A stretch of DNA of 47,745 nucleotides, from assembly GCA_003643835.1 (NCBI GenBank), contig QMKX01000012.1:1-47745 (forward strand). The letters are read 5' to 3'. Positions 9,597 to 19,858 of the stretch are shown here, in pieces. Every line of letters starts with the position of its first letter. Positions within the stretch are counted from its first letter, which is position 1. The stretch is from Campylobacterota bacterium. GTDB lineage: Bacteria; Campylobacterota; Campylobacteria; Campylobacterales; Arcobacteraceae. The notes beneath the pieces were generated by a model that made no database searches, had not been told where the DNA came from, and saw nothing but the letters and a program-made list of their open reading frames with translations. A program made the position numbers and the translations under genes.

Positions 9597-9904
9597 AAGC
9601 CTCCTTTAAGTTTTTGTTGGACTTCATCGCTTGCAAAAGATATATTCCAAGCAGGCTCCCAAACTACATCTACTGTTGCTTTGGTTACTTCTGGCAACTC
9701 TCTTAATACTGCTTCTTCAACCCACTGCACAATCATCTGATGCAAAGGACAAGCTTTTGTGCTCAATGTCATGGTAACTAAAACTTCACCATTTTCATCA
9801 CACGATGCATCATATATCAAACCCATTTCTACTAAATTAAACCCAACTTCAGGGTCGTTTACTGTCGCTACAGCTTTAAATATCTGCTCTTTTTCATATT
9901 TCAT
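9593..9904 (-). CDS. DUF59/MIP18-family metal-sulfur cluster assembly protein
   Basis: This 103-residue single-domain protein carries the family motifs NDPEVGFNLVEMGLIYD and TKACPLHQM. The conserved, probably reactive cysteine is C52. Relatives (SufT, PaaD, MIP18) help mature iron-sulfur proteins. It is the first gene of a three-gene minus-strand group with sppA and the cytochrome. Which substrate protein it serves cannot be told. Confidence 0.85.
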   Translation of the reverse strand: MKYEKEQIFKAVATVNDPEVGFNLVEMGLIYDASCDENGEVLVTMTLSTKACPLHQMIVQWVEEAVLRELPEVTKATVDVVWEPAWNISFASDEVQQKLKGGL

Positions 9905-10098
9905 ATTTATACCTTGTTTATGTATTAAAATAACATAATAAACTTAAAATAACTTTTTTTATATTTGTGACAATTTTATTTTAAACAAATAAATTTTGAT
10001 CAAAGCTATTTCTTTTATATCAATAGGCGTCCCAAAGCATATCTCCAACAACATCTATCAATATAGATTAAAAAATTAGATGTGTGCAAAATATTTTA

Positions 10099-10317
10099 CT
10101 ATTTAAACCTATGCGTTATGCGACCTTTATCTAAGCTATATGGAGTGATCTCAACCGTCACTTTGTCGTTTAAAAGTATCTTGATATAGTGCATTCTCAT
10201 TTTGCCAGATATGTGACACAACACTATCAAACCATTTTCCAATTGCACATTAAATGTCGCATTTGGTAACACCTCTACAACTTTTCCGTCCATTGTTATC
10301 AAGTCATTTTTTGCCAT
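10099..10317 (-). CDS. infA: Translation initiation factor IF-1
   Basis: This 72-residue S1/OB-fold factor binds the ribosomal A site during initiation. The sequence [20 protein letters not shown], then [20 protein letters not shown], is family-typical and full length. It lies 3 bp downstream of map and is the last gene of the S10-spc operon here. The alpha operon genes that often follow (rpmJ, rpsM, rpsK, rpsD, rpoA, rplQ) are not next to it. The gap 9905-10098 shows no recognised gene; its only visible structure is a short ATCTAT-CAAT-ATAGAT hairpin at 10053-10068. Confidence 0.95.
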   Translation of the reverse strand: MAKNDLITMDGKVVEVLPNATFNVQLENGLIVLCHISGKMRMHYIKILLNDKVTVEITPYSLDKGRITHRFK

Positions 10318-10320
10318 TGT

Positions 10321-11088
10321 TTACTCCTGTAACTTTGTTAATATTTTTGCTTTATTGTTTATTATAGCTATTTGGTGCTCATGATGACTTGTCCTGAGGT
10401 TATCTTCGCTTCGCACACTCCATTTGTCTTTTTTATCTACTACTGATTTTGATTTTATTTGACATATCATAGGCTCAAGACAAAACACCATGCCATTTTT
10501 TATTTTTGGTCCTTGTTTTGGATTTTTTCCCTCAAGATAGTTTAAAATCTCTGGTTCGCTATGTGCTGACCTACCTATACCATGCCCAGAGAAATCAAAC
10601 AAAGGCACAAATCCTTGCCTTTTGATAAAGTTCTCTATCATATAACTTAATTCTTTAAATCTCATACCTACTTTGATACTATCTATAGCGAATTTCAAAG
10701 TATTCTTGCTACATTGTATCAGTTCTTCATCTATTTTTGATATCTTGCCAATTGGTATTGTGATTGCTGCATCGCCATGCCAACCATCTTTTTTGCTACC
10801 TATGTCCACACCAAGTATGTCGCCGTTTTGTAGTTTTTTTTCATCTGGTACACCGTGTATGACTACTTCGTTTAGCGATGTACATACAGCCGATGGAAAT
10901 CCATACAACCCTTTAAATGAAGGTTCATATCCCAGCGATAGCATATATTTTTCGCCCATGTTATCGACTTGTTTCAAAGTCATATCTGCTTTGATATTTT
11001 GTTTGAGATATTTTAAAGTCTTGGCAACAGCTTGACCACATTGAAACATTTTATCAATCTCGCTTGGCTTATATAAAGCTATCGCCAT
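10321..11088 (-). CDS. map: Type I methionine aminopeptidase
   Basis: It removes the initiator methionine from new proteins. The 255 residues hold the five metal ligands: two Asp in GVDIGSKKDGWHGDAAITI, His in GHGIGRSAHSEP, Glu in CLEPMI and Glu in HHEHQIAI. It lies 5 bp after secY and 3 bp before infA, the usual secY-map-infA order. Confidence 0.95.
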   Translation of the reverse strand: MAIALYKPSEIDKMFQCGQAVAKTLKYLKQNIKADMTLKQVDNMGEKYMLSLGYEPSFKGLYGFPSAVCTSLNEVVIHGVPDEKKLQNGDILGVDIGSKKDGWHGDAAITIPIGKISKIDEELIQCSKNTLKFAIDSIKVGMRFKELSYMIENFIKRQGFVPLFDFSGHGIGRSAHSEPEILNYLEGKNPKQGPKIKNGMVFCLEPMICQIKSKSVVDKKDKWSVRSEDNLRTSHHEHQIAIINNKAKILTKLQE

Positions 11089-11093
11089 ATATT

Positions 11094-12356
11094 TTATAAT
11101 CCTACAGCAGAAAGTGTATCGTATTTATTCATATACTGTTGAGCTTCAATTTTTCTCATGGTATCTATAGCTACTTGCACTACGATAAGCACAGCAACGC
11201 CACCAAAATAAAATGGCACACCCATAGCCTGAACTACAAGCAATGGCAAAGTTGAAACAGAAGCTAAGTATATTGACCCAAAAAATGTCAACTTGCTTGC
11301 AGTATCGTTTAAAAAGTCAGCAGTGCTTCCTCCTGGGCGAACTCCGGGTATGAAGCCTCCCTGTCTTTTGAGATTGTCTGCTATATCTTTTGCATTAAAT
11401 GTAATAGACGCATAAAAATATGCAAAAAATACAACAAATAAAAACATAAATACATTAAATGAGTAGCTAGACGGATTTAAAGCATCTGCTATCATATTGA
11501 TATATTGATTGCTACTTCCTTGCAGCAAAGTGCCCGGAAACATCAATATCGCACTTGCAAATATAGGTGGAATTACTCCGCTTAAATTTAGTTTTATTGG
11601 TATGTAATTCATCACTCGTCTATTTTGATTTTGCATCATAACTTTTCTAGAATAAGAAACAGGCACTCTTCGCTCGCCTAACTCCACATAGATAATCAAA
11701 CCAATAGTAGCAACTATAACTACAATCATACCGATAACGGTTATGAAATTTATTTGACCGTTATTTACCAAATCAACAGTCCCGCCTATAGCACTTGGTA
11801 TTGCCGATACAATTCCTGCAAAAATTATAAGTGATATACCATTGCCTATGCCTTTTTGGGTGATTTGTTCGCCTATCCACATAAGCATTATGGTTCCTGC
11901 GAGCATGGATATGGCAGCAACCGCTACAAATGTGTTCATATCTATTGTTATAGCACTTTGACCGCCAGCACCAGTAAGTGAGTTAAGACCCATAGACACA
12001 CCAATAGCTTGAATAAGTGTGATTACTATAGTTGTGTATCTTATTATTTGCATATATTTTGTCATGCCATCTCTCTCTTTTTTCATCTTGCCAAGAGCTG
12101 GAAATGTAGCTGCGAGCAACTCCATTATTATAGAAGCAGTAATATACGGCATGATACCCAACGATATGATACTTAGCCTTTCTACTGCGTTTCCACTAAA
12201 CATATTTATCATACCCAATGCATTGCCAGAGTTTGTATCAAAAAATTCTTTAACCACATCTATATTTACACCTGGCACTGGCACATATGCCAACACTCTA
12301 TATACAAGTATAAAAGCAAATGTAATTAAAATTTTATTTAATAAATCTTTACTCAT
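11094..12356 (-). CDS. secY: Preprotein translocase channel subunit SecY
   Basis: This is the core of the Sec channel in the inner membrane. The 420 residues contain about ten transmembrane segments. The plug/segment-2 region (MINMFSGNAVERLSIISLGI), GIGNGISLIIFAGI and the cytoplasmic loop GERRVPVSYSRKV are typical. It follows rplO after 2 bp, within the spc part of the operon. Confidence 0.96.
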   Translation of the reverse strand: MSKDLLNKILITFAFILVYRVLAYVPVPGVNIDVVKEFFDTNSGNALGMINMFSGNAVERLSIISLGIMPYITASIIMELLAATFPALGKMKKERDGMTKYMQIIRYTTIVITLIQAIGVSMGLNSLTGAGGQSAITIDMNTFVAVAAISMLAGTIMLMWIGEQITQKGIGNGISLIIFAGIVSAIPSAIGGTVDLVNNGQINFITVIGMIVVIVATIGLIIYVELGERRVPVSYSRKVMMQNQNRRVMNYIPIKLNLSGVIPPIFASAILMFPGTLLQGSSNQYINMIADALNPSSYSFNVFMFLFVVFFAYFYASITFNAKDIADNLKRQGGFIPGVRPGGSTADFLNDTASKLTFFGSIYLASVSTLPLLVVQAMGVPFYFGGVAVLIVVQVAIDTMRKIEAQQYMNKYDTLSAVGL

Positions 12357-12358
12357 GA

Positions 12359-12754
12359 TTATTTACCTGTATGAGCTATGTTCTCATCTTTGATTTTAAC
12401 TGCCATATTTTTTGCAGTTTTACCTATTAGTTTGATTTTTGTAATCTTTTTTGGAACTGTGTGAACTGCTCTTATGTTGTCCATTGTTATCTCTTTGAGC
12501 TCACCTATAGATTTAACTTTATCTACATTGATTGAAAAAGGTTTATTTACTCTTGAAAAAAAACCAACTTTAGGTAGTCTTTTAGCAAGTGGAAGCTGAC
12601 CACCTTCAAAATTTCTTTTTATTTTATATCCGCTTCTTGCTTTTTGGCCTTTGTTTCCTTTGCCAGCTGTTTTGCCATTGCCTGTGCCTTGACCTCTGCC
12701 TACTCTTTTACTGTTTTTTACACTATTTTTTGCTGGTTGTAGATTTTCTAACAC
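12359..12754 (-). CDS. rplO: 50S ribosomal protein L15
   Basis: This 131-residue basic protein has the glycine-rich N-terminus [19 protein letters not shown] and the [11 protein letters not shown]-like segment (here [20 protein letters not shown]). It directly follows rpsE with no rpmD (L30) between them, the arrangement known from Campylobacterota. Confidence 0.95.
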   Translation of the reverse strand: MLENLQPAKNSVKNSKRVGRGQGTGNGKTAGKGNKGQKARSGYKIKRNFEGGQLPLAKRLPKVGFFSRVNKPFSINVDKVKSIGELKEITMDNIRAVHTVPKKITKIKLIGKTAKNMAVKIKDENIAHTGK

Positions 12755-12764
12755 TCTTAACTCC

Positions 12765-13205
12765 TTAACTTTTTATTTTTCCCAATGCTTCTACTGTTGC
12801 TTGCACTAAGTTATTTGGATTGTTTGAGCCCAATGATTTGGCTATGATATCTTTTATACCTGCCAGCATCAACACAGGCCTTGCAGCTCCACCAGCTATC
12901 AAGCCTGTTCCTTCGCTTGCAGGTTTTAGCAATATCCTACTTGAGTTGTATTTATACTCTATGTCGTGTGTGATTGTTGTGCCTTTCAAAGACACATTGA
13001 CAAGGCTTTTAAATGCATCGTCAAGACCTTTTTTCACAGCATCTGGAACCTCTTTAGCTTTGCCTGTACCAAAACCAATTGTGCCATTTTTGTTACCCAC
13101 AACCACCAATGCAGTAAATCTAAATCGCCTACCACCTTTTACAACTTTTGTAACTCGCCCAACATTTACAACAGCTTCTTCAAAATCATCTCTATTTATA
13201 GCCAT
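12765..13205 (-). CDS. rpsE: 30S ribosomal protein S5
   Basis: This 146-residue protein has the S5 N-terminal RNA-binding region ([33 protein letters not shown]) and the C-terminal domain ([20 protein letters not shown]). It lies 1 bp after rplR and is complete. Confidence 0.96.
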   Translation of the reverse strand: MAINRDDFEEAVVNVGRVTKVVKGGRRFRFTALVVVGNKNGTIGFGTGKAKEVPDAVKKGLDDAFKSLVNVSLKGTTITHDIEYKYNSSRILLKPASEGTGLIAGGAARPVLMLAGIKDIIAKSLGSNNPNNLVQATVEALGKIKS

Positions 13206-13206
13206 A

Positions 13207-13569
13207 TTATACCTTTATTCCATTTTCTCTTAAAGTTTCAACAAACTGTTTTACTACGCCATGATACAAATACCCATTTCTATCAAATACAATTATATCT
13301 ATTTTTGCATCTTTCAAGTTTTGTGCGAACTGCTCACCTACTTTTTTAGCGTTGTCTATATTTACAGACAAGCCCAAAGCTTTGCTATGGACTGATGCCA
13401 ATGTCTTACCGCTTGTATCATCTATCGCTTGTGCTTGCATATATTTATTTGACTTATGTATAGATACTCTTGGTCTTTGTTCGGTGCCACTATCTATACT
13501 ACCTCTTACTCGTCTTTTTCTCTTTATTCTTAGTAAATTTTTTTTATTTATAACTTTTGCTCTACTCAT
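13207..13569 (-). CDS. rplR: 50S ribosomal protein L18
   Basis: This 120-residue 5S rRNA-binding protein is recognised by [20 protein letters not shown] and a C-terminal [20 protein letters not shown]. The basic N-terminus ([14 protein letters not shown]) is normal. It lies 10 bp after rplF. Confidence 0.95.
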   Translation of the reverse strand: MSRAKVINKKNLLRIKRKRRVRGSIDSGTEQRPRVSIHKSNKYMQAQAIDDTSGKTLASVHSKALGLSVNIDNAKKVGEQFAQNLKDAKIDIIVFDRNGYLYHGVVKQFVETLRENGIKV

Positions 13570-13579
13570 ATTTTACCTT

Positions 13580-14113
13580 TTAGCTTGCTGTTTTTCCAGC
13601 TTTTCTTACAATATGTTCATCAACATATTTAACACCTTTGCCTTTGTATGGTTCTGGTTTTCTGTATGCTCGTATTATTGCAGCAGTTTGTCCTACTTCT
13701 TGCTTGCTGATTCCTTTGATATTTATGATATTTTTTTCTATTGTTATCATAATATCTTGTGGAATTTCAAAATTGATAGGATGCGAATACCCAAGCTGTA
13801 GTTCTAAAGTTTTGCCTTTGACAGCCGCTCTATATCCTACACCATTTATCTCCAAAGATTTTTCATAGCCTTTATGTAATCCCTCTATAGCATTTGCGAC
13901 AAGTGATCTATATGTGCCCCAATAAGCAGAGCTTTGGGCATCGTCTCCAACTCTTTCAAAACTTAAAGATGCTTTATCTAAAGTAGCTTTCACCCTACTT
14001 TTAGTATCTACTTCGATAGTTTTATTTGATTTTTTAACTATTATTATACCATCTTTTTCACTAATTTCTATACCAGATGGTATATCTATAATTTTTTTTC
14101 CTACTCTTGACAT
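13580..14113 (-). CDS. rplF: 50S ribosomal protein L6
   Basis: This 177-residue protein has two repeated L6 folds. MSRVGKKIIDIPSGIE is at the start, and EPYKGKGVKYVDEHIVRKAG at the end binds the sarcin-ricin loop region. It lies 12 bp after rpsH. Confidence 0.96.
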   Translation of the reverse strand: MSRVGKKIIDIPSGIEISEKDGIIIVKKSNKTIEVDTKSRVKATLDKASLSFERVGDDAQSSAYWGTYRSLVANAIEGLHKGYEKSLEINGVGYRAAVKGKTLELQLGYSHPINFEIPQDIMITIEKNIINIKGISKQEVGQTAAIIRAYRKPEPYKGKGVKYVDEHIVRKAGKTAS

Positions 14114-14125
14114 ATTATATCCTCC

Positions 14126-14524
14126 CTACCAAACTGTGCACAACACTTCACCACCTGTGTTGTTTTTGTATGCTTTGTCATTTGATATTATGCCTTGGTT
14201 TGTGCTTATCACTATAATGCCTCGTCCACTTTTAAAGTTTTTCACCTCTTGCGCAGATTTATAAACTCTACGGCCTGGCTTTGAAACTCTTTTGAGTTCA
14301 TTTATGACAGCTTTTTCATTTTCATCAAATTTTATTTTGACTTTTATTGTTTTTTTGTTGCTTTCACCTTCTATTACATCAAATCCTTCTATATACTCTT
14401 TTTCATTTAATACATTTACTACACCTTCAACTGCATTTGAATGAAGTAGAGTTGCTATATCAAGTTTCCTTGATGAGGCATTTCTTATTCTTGTCAAAGC
14501 GTCTGCGATCAAATCATTCATCAT
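14126..14524 (-). CDS. rpsH: 30S ribosomal protein S8
   Basis: This 132-residue protein has the N-terminal DLIADALTRIRNA and the C-terminal RGIIVISTNQGIISNDKA, with VLCTVW closing the chain. Two ATG codons stand in a row at the start (14524 and 14521), and either could be used. It lies 24 bp after rpsN. Confidence 0.95.
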   Translation of the reverse strand: MMNDLIADALTRIRNASSRKLDIATLLHSNAVEGVVNVLNEKEYIEGFDVIEGESNKKTIKVKIKFDENEKAVINELKRVSKPGRRVYKSAQEVKNFKSGRGIIVISTNQGIISNDKAYKNNTGGEVLCTVW

Positions 14525-14548
14525 GGGCTTTTTCTCCTTATTTCTTAT

Positions 14549-14734
14549 TTACCAGCTTGATTTTCTAACACCGGGTATCAAACCCTCGTTAGCCATTTTT
14601 CTAAAACACACTCTACATAGACCAAAGTCTCTCATAACTGAGTGCGGTCTTCCACATATAGAGCATCTTGTATATGCTCTAGAGCTAAACTTCGCAACTC
14701 TTTTAGCTTTTGCTATCATTGATTTTTTTGCCAT
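14549..14734 (-). CDS. rpsN: 30S ribosomal protein S14, zinc type
   Basis: This 61-residue short S14 carries a zinc-binding site: [20 protein letters not shown] supplies the two CxxC pairs. This is the zinc (type Z) form, not the longer zinc-free paralogue. It starts on the base where rplE stops (1-bp overlap). Confidence 0.96.
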   Translation of the reverse strand: MAKKSMIAKAKRVAKFSSRAYTRCSICGRPHSVMRDFGLCRVCFRKMANEGLIPGVRKSSW

Positions 14735-15282
14735 TAGTTATGTCCTTTTGTAAACGGCAACCCAAAAAACTCTAAAAGTTTATGTGCCTTTTTGTCATCA
14801 TCTGTAGTCGTGCTTATAGATATATTCATACCATGTGATTGTATTATATCATCATATTTTATCTCTGGAAACATCAACTGTTCTTTTAAACCAAAGTTAT
14901 AATTTCCTTTACCATCAAAGCCATTTATGTTAAGTCCTGAAAAGTCTTTCACTCTTGGCAAAGCTACACACACAAGCTTATCAAAAAATTCATACATTTT
15001 ACTTGCTCTTAATGTCACCTTTATACCTACAGGCATATCTTCTCTGACCTTAAAACCTGCGATACTCTTTTTTGATTTCACTACTACTGCTTTTTGACCA
15101 GCAAGCAACGATATAGTATCTTGGATATTTTGTATTAGTTTGCTATCTTTCATCGCAAAACCAGTCCCAACCGATATGACTATTTTGTCAAGTTTTGGTG
15201 TGAGCATCTTGTTGTTGTCAAACTCTTTTTCCAACTTTTCTTTTATCTCGTTTTTATATTTATCATAAAATCGCGCACTCAT
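14734..15282 (-). CDS. rplE: 50S ribosomal protein L5
   Basis: This 182-residue 5S rRNA-binding protein is recognised by the N-terminal [14 protein letters not shown], the central [20 protein letters not shown], and [10 protein letters not shown] followed by [16 protein letters not shown]. It lies 3 bp after rplX. Confidence 0.96.
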   Translation of the reverse strand: MSARFYDKYKNEIKEKLEKEFDNNKMLTPKLDKIVISVGTGFAMKDSKLIQNIQDTISLLAGQKAVVVKSKKSIAGFKVREDMPVGIKVTLRASKMYEFFDKLVCVALPRVKDFSGLNINGFDGKGNYNFGLKEQLMFPEIKYDDIIQSHGMNISISTTTDDDKKAHKLLEFFGLPFTKGHN

Positions 15283-15285
15283 ATA

Positions 15286-15522
15286 CTACACCTCTACTTT
15301 TTTTACATTTGATATATCTATAGGCATCTCTTTATTTACAAAGCCGCCTTCTTGGTTTTTCTCTTGGTCAGGCTTGATTGTTTTTTTTACTATTTTACAA
15401 TCTTTTACAACCACTTTTCTTTTTGATGGATTTACAGACAACACCTCACCTTGCTTGCCTTTATCATCTCCGCATATTATTTGGACTGTATCACCTTTTT
15501 TTATTTTCAGTTTATTTGCCAT
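15286..15522 (-). CDS. rplX: 50S ribosomal protein L24
   Basis: This 78-residue protein has the KOW motif (KIKKGDTVQIICGDDKGKQG) and the usual following strand VLSVNPSKRKVVVKDCKIV. It shares one base with the end of rplN. L24 of this size is the short form. Confidence 0.94.
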   Translation of the reverse strand: MANKLKIKKGDTVQIICGDDKGKQGEVLSVNPSKRKVVVKDCKIVKKTIKPDQEKNQEGGFVNKEMPIDISNVKKVEV

Positions 15523-15890
15523 TATAGAACCTCCGGAGCAAGAGAGACTATTTTCATAAAACCACTATATCGCACTTCTCTTGCTACTGGACCAAATATT
15601 CTTGTGCCTATTGGATCTTTTTTTTCATCGAGTATTACAGCGGCATTGTCATCAAATCTTATAAGCGAGCCATTTTCTCTTTGAACCTCTTTGTGAGTTC
15701 GTACTATTACTGCTTTGACTACTTGTCCTTTTTTTACTTTACCTGTTGGTATTGCTTTTTTGACAGACGCTACTATGACATCTCCAACTGTAGCATATCG
15801 CCTTTTAGAGCCACCAAGCACTTTTATACACATGATTTGTTTTGCTCCTGTGTTATCAGCTACATTTAATCTAGTAAAACTTTGTATCAT
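15522..15890 (-). CDS. rplN: 50S ribosomal protein L14
   Basis: This 122-residue protein is very well conserved: [20 protein letters not shown] at the start, then a basic strand with [31 protein letters not shown] lies near the end. It overlaps rpsQ by one base. Confidence 0.97.
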   Translation of the reverse strand: MIQSFTRLNVADNTGAKQIMCIKVLGGSKRRYATVGDVIVASVKKAIPTGKVKKGQVVKAVIVRTHKEVQRENGSLIRFDDNAAVILDEKKDPIGTRIFGPVAREVRYSGFMKIVSLAPEVL

Positions 15891-16141
15891 TATTTGACTC
15901 CTTTAGATATAACTTCACTTAGTCTAAAAGATTTTGTTTTAGATATTGGCCTACACTCAATAGCCGAAACAACATCATTGATATCAAGTTGTGATTTTTC
16001 ATCGTGTATTAAATACTTTTTAAATCTTTTAACTGTTTTGTGATATTTTGCATGCATAACTTTTCGTTCTACAATTATTGTAGCTGTTTTTTCGCCAGCT
16101 ACTTTGACTACTTTTCCTTGTATTGTTCTACCATTTGTCAT
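15890..16141 (-). CDS. rpsQ: 30S ribosomal protein S17
   Basis: This 83-residue OB-fold protein is recognised by [20 protein letters not shown], then [17 protein letters not shown] and [13 protein letters not shown]. It lies 9 bp after rpmC. Confidence 0.96.
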   Translation of the reverse strand: MTNGRTIQGKVVKVAGEKTATIIVERKVMHAKYHKTVKRFKKYLIHDEKSQLDINDVVSAIECRPISKTKSFRLSEVISKGVK

Positions 16142-16150
16142 ATATACCCC

Positions 16151-16336
16151 TTAACCTATAGCAGATATAGCTGTTTTTATCTTTGCTATATCTTTTTTGC
16201 AAACTCTTAAATCACTTGTTTTAGTTAGTTGCATAGTTTTTTGTTTGACTTTTAATTCAAACAACAACATCTTTTTGTCTTTCAAGAGTGTTATAAGCTC
16301 TTCTCTATTTTTTTCTTTTATTTCAGTATAGTTCAT
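16151..16336 (-). CDS. rpmC: 50S ribosomal protein L29
   Basis: This 61-residue helical-hairpin protein sits at the tunnel exit. [20 protein letters not shown] and the C-terminal [14 protein letters not shown] match L29. Its start overlaps the end of rplP by 14 bp. Confidence 0.93.
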   Translation of the reverse strand: MNYTEIKEKNREELITLLKDKKMLLFELKVKQKTMQLTKTSDLRVCKKDIAKIKTAISAIG

Positions 16337-16748
16337 CTTCTACCTCTGCTAATATAATTTTTGTTTTAAATGGAAGTTTACTTTTTGCCAATTTTAATGC
16401 TTCTTTAGCCAAATCAATATCAACTCCTGCTATTTCAAAACATACTCTACCTGGCTTGATATTCATAACCCACTCTTCTACGCTACCTTTACCTTTACCC
16501 ATTCGCACTTCAAGTGGTCTTTTAGTCAATGGTTTAGCGGGAAATACATCAATCCAAACTTTTCCTTGTCTATTTATTTTTCTTGTCATAGCTATTCTCG
16601 CTGCTTCGATTTGACGAGAGTTTATCCTTCCATGCTCAAGAGCCTTTAGACCAACTTCGCCTTGTGTTAAACTATTTGCACGAAAAGATTTACCTCTGTT
16701 TCGGCCTTTCATCATTTTTCTATATTTTGTTCTTTTTGGCATCAACAT
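16323..16748 (-). CDS. rplP: 50S ribosomal protein L16
   Basis: This 141-residue protein starts [19 protein letters not shown], which is typical. [20 protein letters not shown] and [13 protein letters not shown] surround the site near the peptidyl-transferase centre. It lies 2 bp after rpsC. Confidence 0.96.
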   Translation of the reverse strand: MLMPKRTKYRKMMKGRNRGKSFRANSLTQGEVGLKALEHGRINSRQIEAARIAMTRKINRQGKVWIDVFPAKPLTKRPLEVRMGKGKGSVEEWVMNIKPGRVCFEIAGVDIDLAKEALKLAKSKLPFKTKIILAEVEDELY

Positions 16749-16750
16749 GG

Positions 16751-17431
16751 TTATTCACCTCTTTTTTTATTGTTCTCTACAGTAGTATTAACAACTGTGC
16801 TTTTTGATAATACTTCACCTGTAAATATCCACACTTTTATTCCTATACACCCATATGTAGTATGTGCTTCTGCAAAACCATAATCAATTTTTGCTCTTAT
16901 GGTATGAAGTGGCACCCTGCCTTCAAGATACCATTCAGTCCTCGCCATCTCGGCACCACCTAATCGCCCTGCTACAGATACTTTGATACCTTTAGCACCA
17001 CCTTTTATCGCGTTTTGCATAACTCTTTTCATAGCTCTTCTAAACGCAACTCTGCGTTCAAGTTGTTGTGCTATATTTTCAGCAGCAAGAATTGAGTTCA
17101 AAAATGGTTTCCTGACCTCTTTTATATTGACAGCGACCTCGTCGCCTACAAGACGACTGAGATTTGTTTTGAGTTTCTCTACATCTGCGCCTTTTTTTCC
17201 TATGATAATACCAGGTCGTGCTGCAACTATAGATACTCTTGCTTTTTTTGATGTTCTTTCAATGACAATAGAAGAGATACCAGCATAATACAACTCTTTT
17301 TTAATATATGTTCGAAGTTTGTTGTCCATAGCTATGTTTGCTGGCATCGTAGATATTTGAGGAAACCACCGCGAATCCCAGTTTTTATTTATTCCAAGTC
17401 TTAGACCAATTGGATTGACTTTTTGACCCAT
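16751..17431 (-). CDS. rpsC: 30S ribosomal protein S3
   Basis: This 226-residue protein has the N-terminal [20 protein letters not shown], a KH domain ([17 protein letters not shown]) and the C-terminal S3 domain ([20 protein letters not shown]). It shares one base with the end of rplV. Confidence 0.97.
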   Translation of the reverse strand: MGQKVNPIGLRLGINKNWDSRWFPQISTMPANIAMDNKLRTYIKKELYYAGISSIVIERTSKKARVSIVAARPGIIIGKKGADVEKLKTNLSRLVGDEVAVNIKEVRKPFLNSILAAENIAQQLERRVAFRRAMKRVMQNAIKGGAKGIKVSVAGRLGGAEMARTEWYLEGRVPLHTIRAKIDYGFAEAHTTYGCIGIKVWIFTGEVLSKSTVVNTTVENNKKRGE

Positions 17432-17832
17432 TATTTTTCTCCTTTTGTGTCGCTTATCTCTACAAAGATATGTGATGTTGGCTTATGTATTGGTGTAGCA
17501 CTACCTCTGGCTCTTGGTATAAACCTCTTAAGAACTGGACCTTTTTCTACTATACAGCTTTTTATCGTAGCTTCTTCTGCTTCAAATCCAGCATTTGCTG
17601 TTGCTGAAGCAACTACTTTAGATAATATTTTTGCTGCTTTATTTGGAGTGAAATCCAATGTTGCTATCGCTACTTCTACATTCATTCCTTGTATTTGTCT
17701 TGCTATCAATCTAGCTTTAGTTGGAGATAGTCTGATAAATTTTAGTGTTGCTGTTTTTTGATTATTGATGCCTTGTGCTTTTTTCTCTTTTTTGGTTAGT
17801 TTTTTAACTCGTTTGTTTGCCCTTATATCCAT
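17431..17832 (-). CDS. rplV: 50S ribosomal protein L22 with Lys-rich N-terminal extension
   Basis: The L22 core starts at about residue 28 ([20 protein letters not shown]) and ends normally with [20 protein letters not shown]. Ahead of it are about 27 basic residues ([20 protein letters not shown]). The only ATG in this stretch is at 17832, giving 133 residues. The frame stays open further upstream, but only inside rpsS, so I rejected the longer version. It lies 4 bp after the rpsS stop. The extension is longer than in the L22 proteins I know from related bacteria. Confidence 0.9.
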   Translation of the reverse strand: MDIRANKRVKKLTKKEKKAQGINNQKTATLKFIRLSPTKARLIARQIQGMNVEVAIATLDFTPNKAAKILSKVVASATANAGFEAEEATIKSCIVEKGPVLKRFIPRARGSATPIHKPTSHIFVEISDTKGEK

Positions 17833-17836
17833 GATA

Positions 17837-18115
17837 CTATCCGACCTTTCTTTGAACTGAACCTTTATGGCCTTTAAATGTTCTAGTTGGTGCAAACTCA
17901 CCTAATTTATATCCTACATGATTTTCCGACACCTTAACTGGCACAAAATTTCTACCGTTGTGAACATTAAATGTGAGACCAATCATATCAGGTAAAACCA
18001 TACTTCGACGCGACCAAGTTTTTATAGGTTTTTTGTCGCCACTTTCTAATGCTTTTTTAACCTTTTTTGATAGGTGCTCATCTATAAATGGTCCTTTTTT
18101 TATACTTCTTGCCAT
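17837..18115 (-). CDS. rpsS: 30S ribosomal protein S19
   Basis: This 92-residue protein has [15 protein letters not shown] at the start, [20 protein letters not shown] in the middle and [14 protein letters not shown] near the end. All are standard S19 segments. It lies 8 bp after rplB. Confidence 0.97.
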   Translation of the reverse strand: MARSIKKGPFIDEHLSKKVKKALESGDKKPIKTWSRRSMVLPDMIGLTFNVHNGRNFVPVKVSENHVGYKLGEFAPTRTFKGHKGSVQRKVG

Positions 18116-18123
18116 ATATCCTC

Positions 18124-18951
18124 CTATTTCTTTCTTCTTGAGATTATCATCTTATCGCTGGCTTTTTTCTTTCTTGTTTTATAACCTTTTGTAGGCATAC
18201 CCCATGGCGACACAGGGTGGCGACCTGAATTTGTCTTGCCTTCACCACCACCATGTGGGTGATCTATTGGATTCATAGCACTACCACGAGTTTGTGGTCG
18301 TTTTCCCATATGCCTTTGTCGTCCAGCCTTTCCTATGACAGTATTTGAAAAATCTTCGTTTCCTACTATACCAATAGTTGCCATACAAACACCAAGTATT
18401 TTTCTCATCTCACTGCTTGGTAATCTAACTATTACATATTTCTCTTCTCTACCCATAACTTGAGCATATGCACCTGCACTTCGCACTATTTGACCACCTT
18501 TACCAGGTTTCATCTCTATGTTATGAACCATTGTTCCTACTGGTATATTTTGAAGCTGCATTGCATTTCCCGGCTTACTATCAAGACCTTTTATACTTGA
18601 GCTGATTTTATCCCCGACATTTAAATCAATAGGTTGCAAAATATATCTTTTTTCACCATCTATATAATGTATCAAACATATACGACAGTTTCTATACGGA
18701 TCGTATTCTATTGTCGCAACAGTTCCAGATATATCATGCTTATCGCGTTTAAAATCTATAATTCTATACTGTTTTTTCGCTCCTGCTTCTCTGTGTCTGC
18801 TTGTGATTCTGCCATTGCTATTTCTACCTGCTTTTGATTTTATTTTTTTCAACAATGACCGAACAGTTGGCTTTGATGTGATATCACTACTATCCATCAC
18901 TGCCATAAATCTTCTTGCTGGTGTTGTTGGTTTAAATTTTTTTATCGCCAC
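18124..18951 (-). CDS. rplB: 50S ribosomal protein L2
   Basis: This 275-residue protein is needed for subunit joining and peptidyl transfer. The near-invariant [20 protein letters not shown] is present, as are [20 protein letters not shown] and [17 protein letters not shown]. It lies 9 bp after rplW. Confidence 0.98.
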   Translation of the reverse strand: MAIKKFKPTTPARRFMAVMDSSDITSKPTVRSLLKKIKSKAGRNSNGRITSRHREAGAKKQYRIIDFKRDKHDISGTVATIEYDPYRNCRICLIHYIDGEKRYILQPIDLNVGDKISSSIKGLDSKPGNAMQLQNIPVGTMVHNIEMKPGKGGQIVRSAGAYAQVMGREEKYVIVRLPSSEMRKILGVCMATIGIVGNEDFSNTVIGKAGRQRHMGKRPQTRGSAMNPIDHPHGGGEGKTNSGRHPVSPWGMPTKGYKTRKKKASDKMIISRRKK

Positions 18952-18960
18952 TATACACTC

Positions 18961-19242
18961 CTATACTGAAAGGTTCGCTATCTCAGCGCCTTGTGGTAAA
19001 GTTACATAAAACTTTTTAAAACCAGGACGATTACCCAGTTTGCCTCTAAATCTTTTTGTTTTGCCTTTTTGATTAAGTGAGTTAACTTTCAGTGGTGCGA
19101 TACTAAAATACTCACGAAATACTGCTTTGAGATTGTTTTTGTTTATTCTTTGGCTTGTTTGCACCACTACTACGCCGTGTTCTTGTTGTTCTATCGTCTT
19201 TTCTGTATAAAGAATTGTTTTGATGTCTGTTATATCTGCCAT
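18961..19242 (-). CDS. rplW: 50S ribosomal protein L23
   Basis: This 93-residue tunnel-exit protein has [14 protein letters not shown] in place of the usual start. [18 protein letters not shown] ends the RNA-binding part. Compared with longer L23 proteins the loop is ordinary. It lies 1 bp after rplD. Confidence 0.92.
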   Translation of the reverse strand: MADITDIKTILYTEKTIEQQEHGVVVVQTSQRINKNNLKAVFREYFSIAPLKVNSLNQKGKTKRFRGKLGNRPGFKKFYVTLPQGAEIANLSV

Positions 19243-19243
19243 A

Positions 19244-19858
19244 TTATACCTCTCCTGTCAAGCTATCTAACACTTTTTTTTCTATCAATACCGACCTATA
19301 AGCCGCTATTAGATAAGCATTTAGCTCATTTTTTTCTATCATATAGCATTTTTGTATATTTCTAAATGCTAGATATGTTTTTTCATCTAAACTTTCTACT
19401 ACTATCAGAATATCTCTTTGATTTAATTTGTCAAATATTGCTTTGGCATCTTTTGTTTTACCACTGCTAACTTCTATTTTATCAACAACAAACAAGTTTT
19501 CTTTTTTTGCTTGTTCGTTGATAGCATACTTCAAGGCATGCATTTTTTGTTTTTTGTTAATTTTTTGGTCGTAGTTTCTTTTAGTAGGACCAAAAATTTG
19601 TCCGCCACCTACAAACAATGGCGACCTTTTTGAGCCAGCTCTTGCTCGCCCTCCACCTTTTTGTGCCCAAGGTTTTTTCCCGCCACCACGAACTTCAGAA
19701 CGATTTTTTACTGAAGCTGTATTTGCTCTAATACTACTTAAATATGATTTGACATATAGATATAAATTGTGTTTATTTATACCTTCAAAGGTATCTGGCA
19801 ACTCATATGTAGCTTTGCTTTTTGCATAACTTTTTGTTAATGTTTGAACTGCTATCAT
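19244..19858 (-). CDS. rplD: 50S ribosomal protein L4
   Basis: This 204-residue protein has the extended loop signature [20 protein letters not shown], followed by [17 protein letters not shown]. In E. coli, L4 also represses its own operon by binding the S10 leader; whether that happens here is unknown. It overlaps the end of rplC by 4 bp. Confidence 0.96.
   Translation of the reverse strand: MIAVQTLTKSYAKSKATYELPDTFEGINKHNLYLYVKSYLSSIRANTASVKNRSEVRGGGKKPWAQKGGGRARAGSKRSPLFVGGGQIFGPTKRNYDQKINKKQKMHALKYAINEQAKKENLFVVDKIEVSSGKTKDAKAIFDKLNQRDILIVVESLDEKTYLAFRNIQKCYMIEKNELNAYLIAAYRSVLIEKKVLDSLTGEV

Noticed and set aside
10053-10068. Short hairpin after infA as the operon terminator
   Set aside because: The stem is only six A/T-rich base pairs and is not followed by a T-run on the minus strand.
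17833-17901. Longer L22 reading frame starting at 17901
   Set aside because: The extra 23 codons lie inside rpsS and resemble no L22; the ATG at 17832 falls just after the rpsS stop.
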